30,298 bases of DNA. It comes from CADCVT01 sp036389485. Lineage in GTDB: Bacteria; Actinomycetota; Thermoleophilia; Solirubrobacterales; Solirubrobacteraceae. The first letter of the stretch is position 1. The number at the start of each line of letters is the position of its first letter. Below are positions 29,197 to 30,298 of the stretch, piece by piece. The position numbers and the translations under genes are program-made. The notes under the pieces are model-generated. The model saw only the letters and a program-made list of their open reading frames with translations. It searched no databases and had not been told where the DNA came from. The DNA is taken from assembly GCA_036389485.1 (NCBI GenBank), contig DASVPR010000020.1, positions 1 through 30,298 on the forward strand. Reading direction: 5' to 3'.

Positions 29197-30298
29197 CGCA
29201 CGACGAAGTTCACGAGCTTGTCCGGCACGACGATCTCCTTGACGATCTGGTGCCCGTTCAGGTGAGCCTGCACGTTGGGGGCGGAACGCGCAAGCGCGAG
29301 CAGGTGCTCTCGGTCCGCGCCGCGCGGCGCGGCGACGCGGTCGCGCACCTTCCCGTTGACCTGCACGACCAGCTCGAACATCGGCGTCTCGAGCAGTGCA
29401 GGGTCCGCGGCCGGCCACGGCTTCTCCCACACCCGCCGCCCGGTCAGCATGAAGAACCCGTCGGCGGCGGTATGGGGAGCGAACGGCCAGATCAGCGACG
29501 CGGCGGCGGAAAGAGCGAACCGCACCGCCCCCGGCGACGCGGACCCGCGCTTGTCCTCGGTCAGCTCGTTCAGCAGCTCCATCACCGCGGCGATCGCGGA
29601 GTTGAACGTGAAGCGCCCGCTGCCGAGGTTCGACGTCACGCGGTCGATCGCCCAGTGCGCCTTGCGGACCACCCGCTCGTCGTCGCCGCTCAACACCGAG
29701 GGCACCGGCTCGTCCGGCAGCGAAGCCGCGCCGGAGCACAGCCGCCACAGGCGCCCGAGGAACCGGTAGACGCCCTCGATCCCCTCGTCGCTCCAGTCCG
29801 CGTCCTTCTCCGGCGGCGCGATGAAGAGGATGTAGCAGCGCGCGGCATCCGCCCCGTACCGCGCGACGATCTCCTCGGGGTTGACGACGTTGCCCTTCGA
29901 CTTGGACATCTTCGCGCCGTCGCGCGTGATCATCCCCTGCGTGAAGAGCTTGGCGAACGGCTCGTTCACGTCGAGGTGCCCGAGGTCGGTCAGCGCCTTG
30001 CAGAAGAACCGCGCGTAGAGCAGGTGCAGGATCGCGTGCTCGACGCCGCCGATGTACTGGTCGACCGGCATCCAGAAGTCGGCGATCGGGCGGTCGAACG
30101 GCGCGCTCGAGTTGCGCGCGTCGCAGTAGCGGAGGAAGTACCACGACGAGTCGACGAAGGTGTCCATCGTGTCGGTCTCGCGCCGTGCGGGGGCGCCGCA
30201 GTCGGGGCACGTGGTCGCGACCCAGTCCTCGGCCGCCGCGAGCGGCGAGCGCCCCTTCGGGACGATGTCGGTCACCTCCGGCAGGAGCACGGGCAGCT
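29193..30298 (-). CDS. leuS: Leucyl-tRNA synthetase, C-terminal half (5' end outside window)
   Basis: The last 368 or so codons of a class Ia aminoacyl-tRNA synthetase. The KMSKSKGNVVNPEE motif marks the ATP-binding loop; upstream, CPDCGAPARRETDTMDTFVDSSWYFLRYCD is the LeuRS-type segment after the editing domain. Then comes the anticodon-binding helical domain and the small C-terminal domain (FELVVQVNGKVRDRVAAPRGADREHLLALA...IVPDKLVNFVV). The sequence is intact to the stop at 29193. It opens an operon with the nitroreductase and LOG-like genes. The order leuS then comEA-comEC-holA is seen in other actinobacteria. Confidence 0.97.
   Translation of the reverse strand, partial: LPVLLPEVTDIVPKGRSPLAAAEDWVATTCPDCGAPARRETDTMDTFVDSSWYFLRYCDARNSSAPFDRPIADFWMPVDQYIGGVEHAILHLLYARFFCKALTDLGHLDVNEPFAKLFTQGMITRDGAKMSKSKGNVVNPEEIVARYGADAARCYILFIAPPEKDADWSDEGIEGVYRFLGRLWRLCSGAASLPDEPVPSVLSGDDERVVRKAHWAIDRVTSNLGSGRFTFNSAIAAVMELLNELTEDKRGSASPGAVRFALSAAASLIWPFAPHTAADGFFMLTGRRVWEKPWPAADPALLETPMFELVVQVNGKVRDRVAAPRGADREHLLALARSAPNVQAHLNGHQIVKEIVVPDKLVNFVVR

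Overview
The window is very G+C-rich (about three quarters by eye, with almost every codon ending in G or C). It reads as chromosomal DNA of a high-GC actinobacterium. The best guess is a member of the Thermoleophilia/Solirubrobacterales. This is inferred from a HadA/HadB-like pair of FAS-II dehydratases, a collagen-like exported protein with the Cys...Trp-Asn-x-x-Gly head common in that group, and the conserved gene orders. No rRNA, tRNA, CRISPR array, insertion sequence, integrase or phage gene was recognised. Most of the window is tightly packed core DNA with accessory genes slotted between conserved blocks.

Layout. (1) 1-907: the 5' part of a RibD_C/DHFR-like reductase gene, then about 510 bp with no credible gene but a run of strong hairpins. 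(2) 908-8821, minus strand: nine genes with gaps of 22 nt or less or with overlaps, hrcA-dnaJ-prmA-hydrolase-ndh-yqeY-phoH-ybeY-era. This is the heat-shock and ribosome-maturation block, with an alpha/beta hydrolase and a type II NADH dehydrogenase inserted. (3) 8834-11555: a possible 71-aa gene, then a minus-strand operon of an SDR reductase, an unrecognised protein, HadA-like and HadB-like dehydratases and a small membrane protein that may start at ACG. It looks like fatty-acyl elongation or beta-oxidation chemistry. (4) 11580-15352: accessory genes: low-molecular-weight tyrosine phosphatase, fructosamine-kinase-like protein, MFS transporter, stand-alone LigD-type 3'-phosphoesterase, and a carboxymuconolactone-decarboxylase-family gene divergent from an HxlR regulator with two operator-like palindromes. 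(5) 15395-21225, minus: murJ-lepA-(HD-GYP/GAF/GGDEF protein). (6) 21250-22329, plus: rpsT and a collagen-like protein. (7) 22384 to the end, minus: leuS(partial)-nitroreductase-LOG-like-secreted TIM-barrel/PG-binding protein, then comEA-comEC-VOC-holA, the DNA-uptake genes plus DNA polymerase III delta.

The most unusual signals are regulatory. Several genes have a TAnnnT -10 hexamer only 7-10 nt before the start codon, which would give leaderless or nearly leaderless mRNAs. Two divergent gene pairs (murJ/rpsT and SDR/phosphatase) are separated by exactly 24 bp; in the murJ/rpsT spacer one 7-bp sequence (TACTCTA) supplies a -10 element on both strands. The CMD/HxlR spacer holds a textbook repressor-over-promoter arrangement. 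GTG and TTG starts outnumber ATG. No obviously new multi-gene system was found; the best candidates for undescribed biology are the hairpin-rich gap at 396-907, the ACG-start gene and the bidirectional leaderless promoters.
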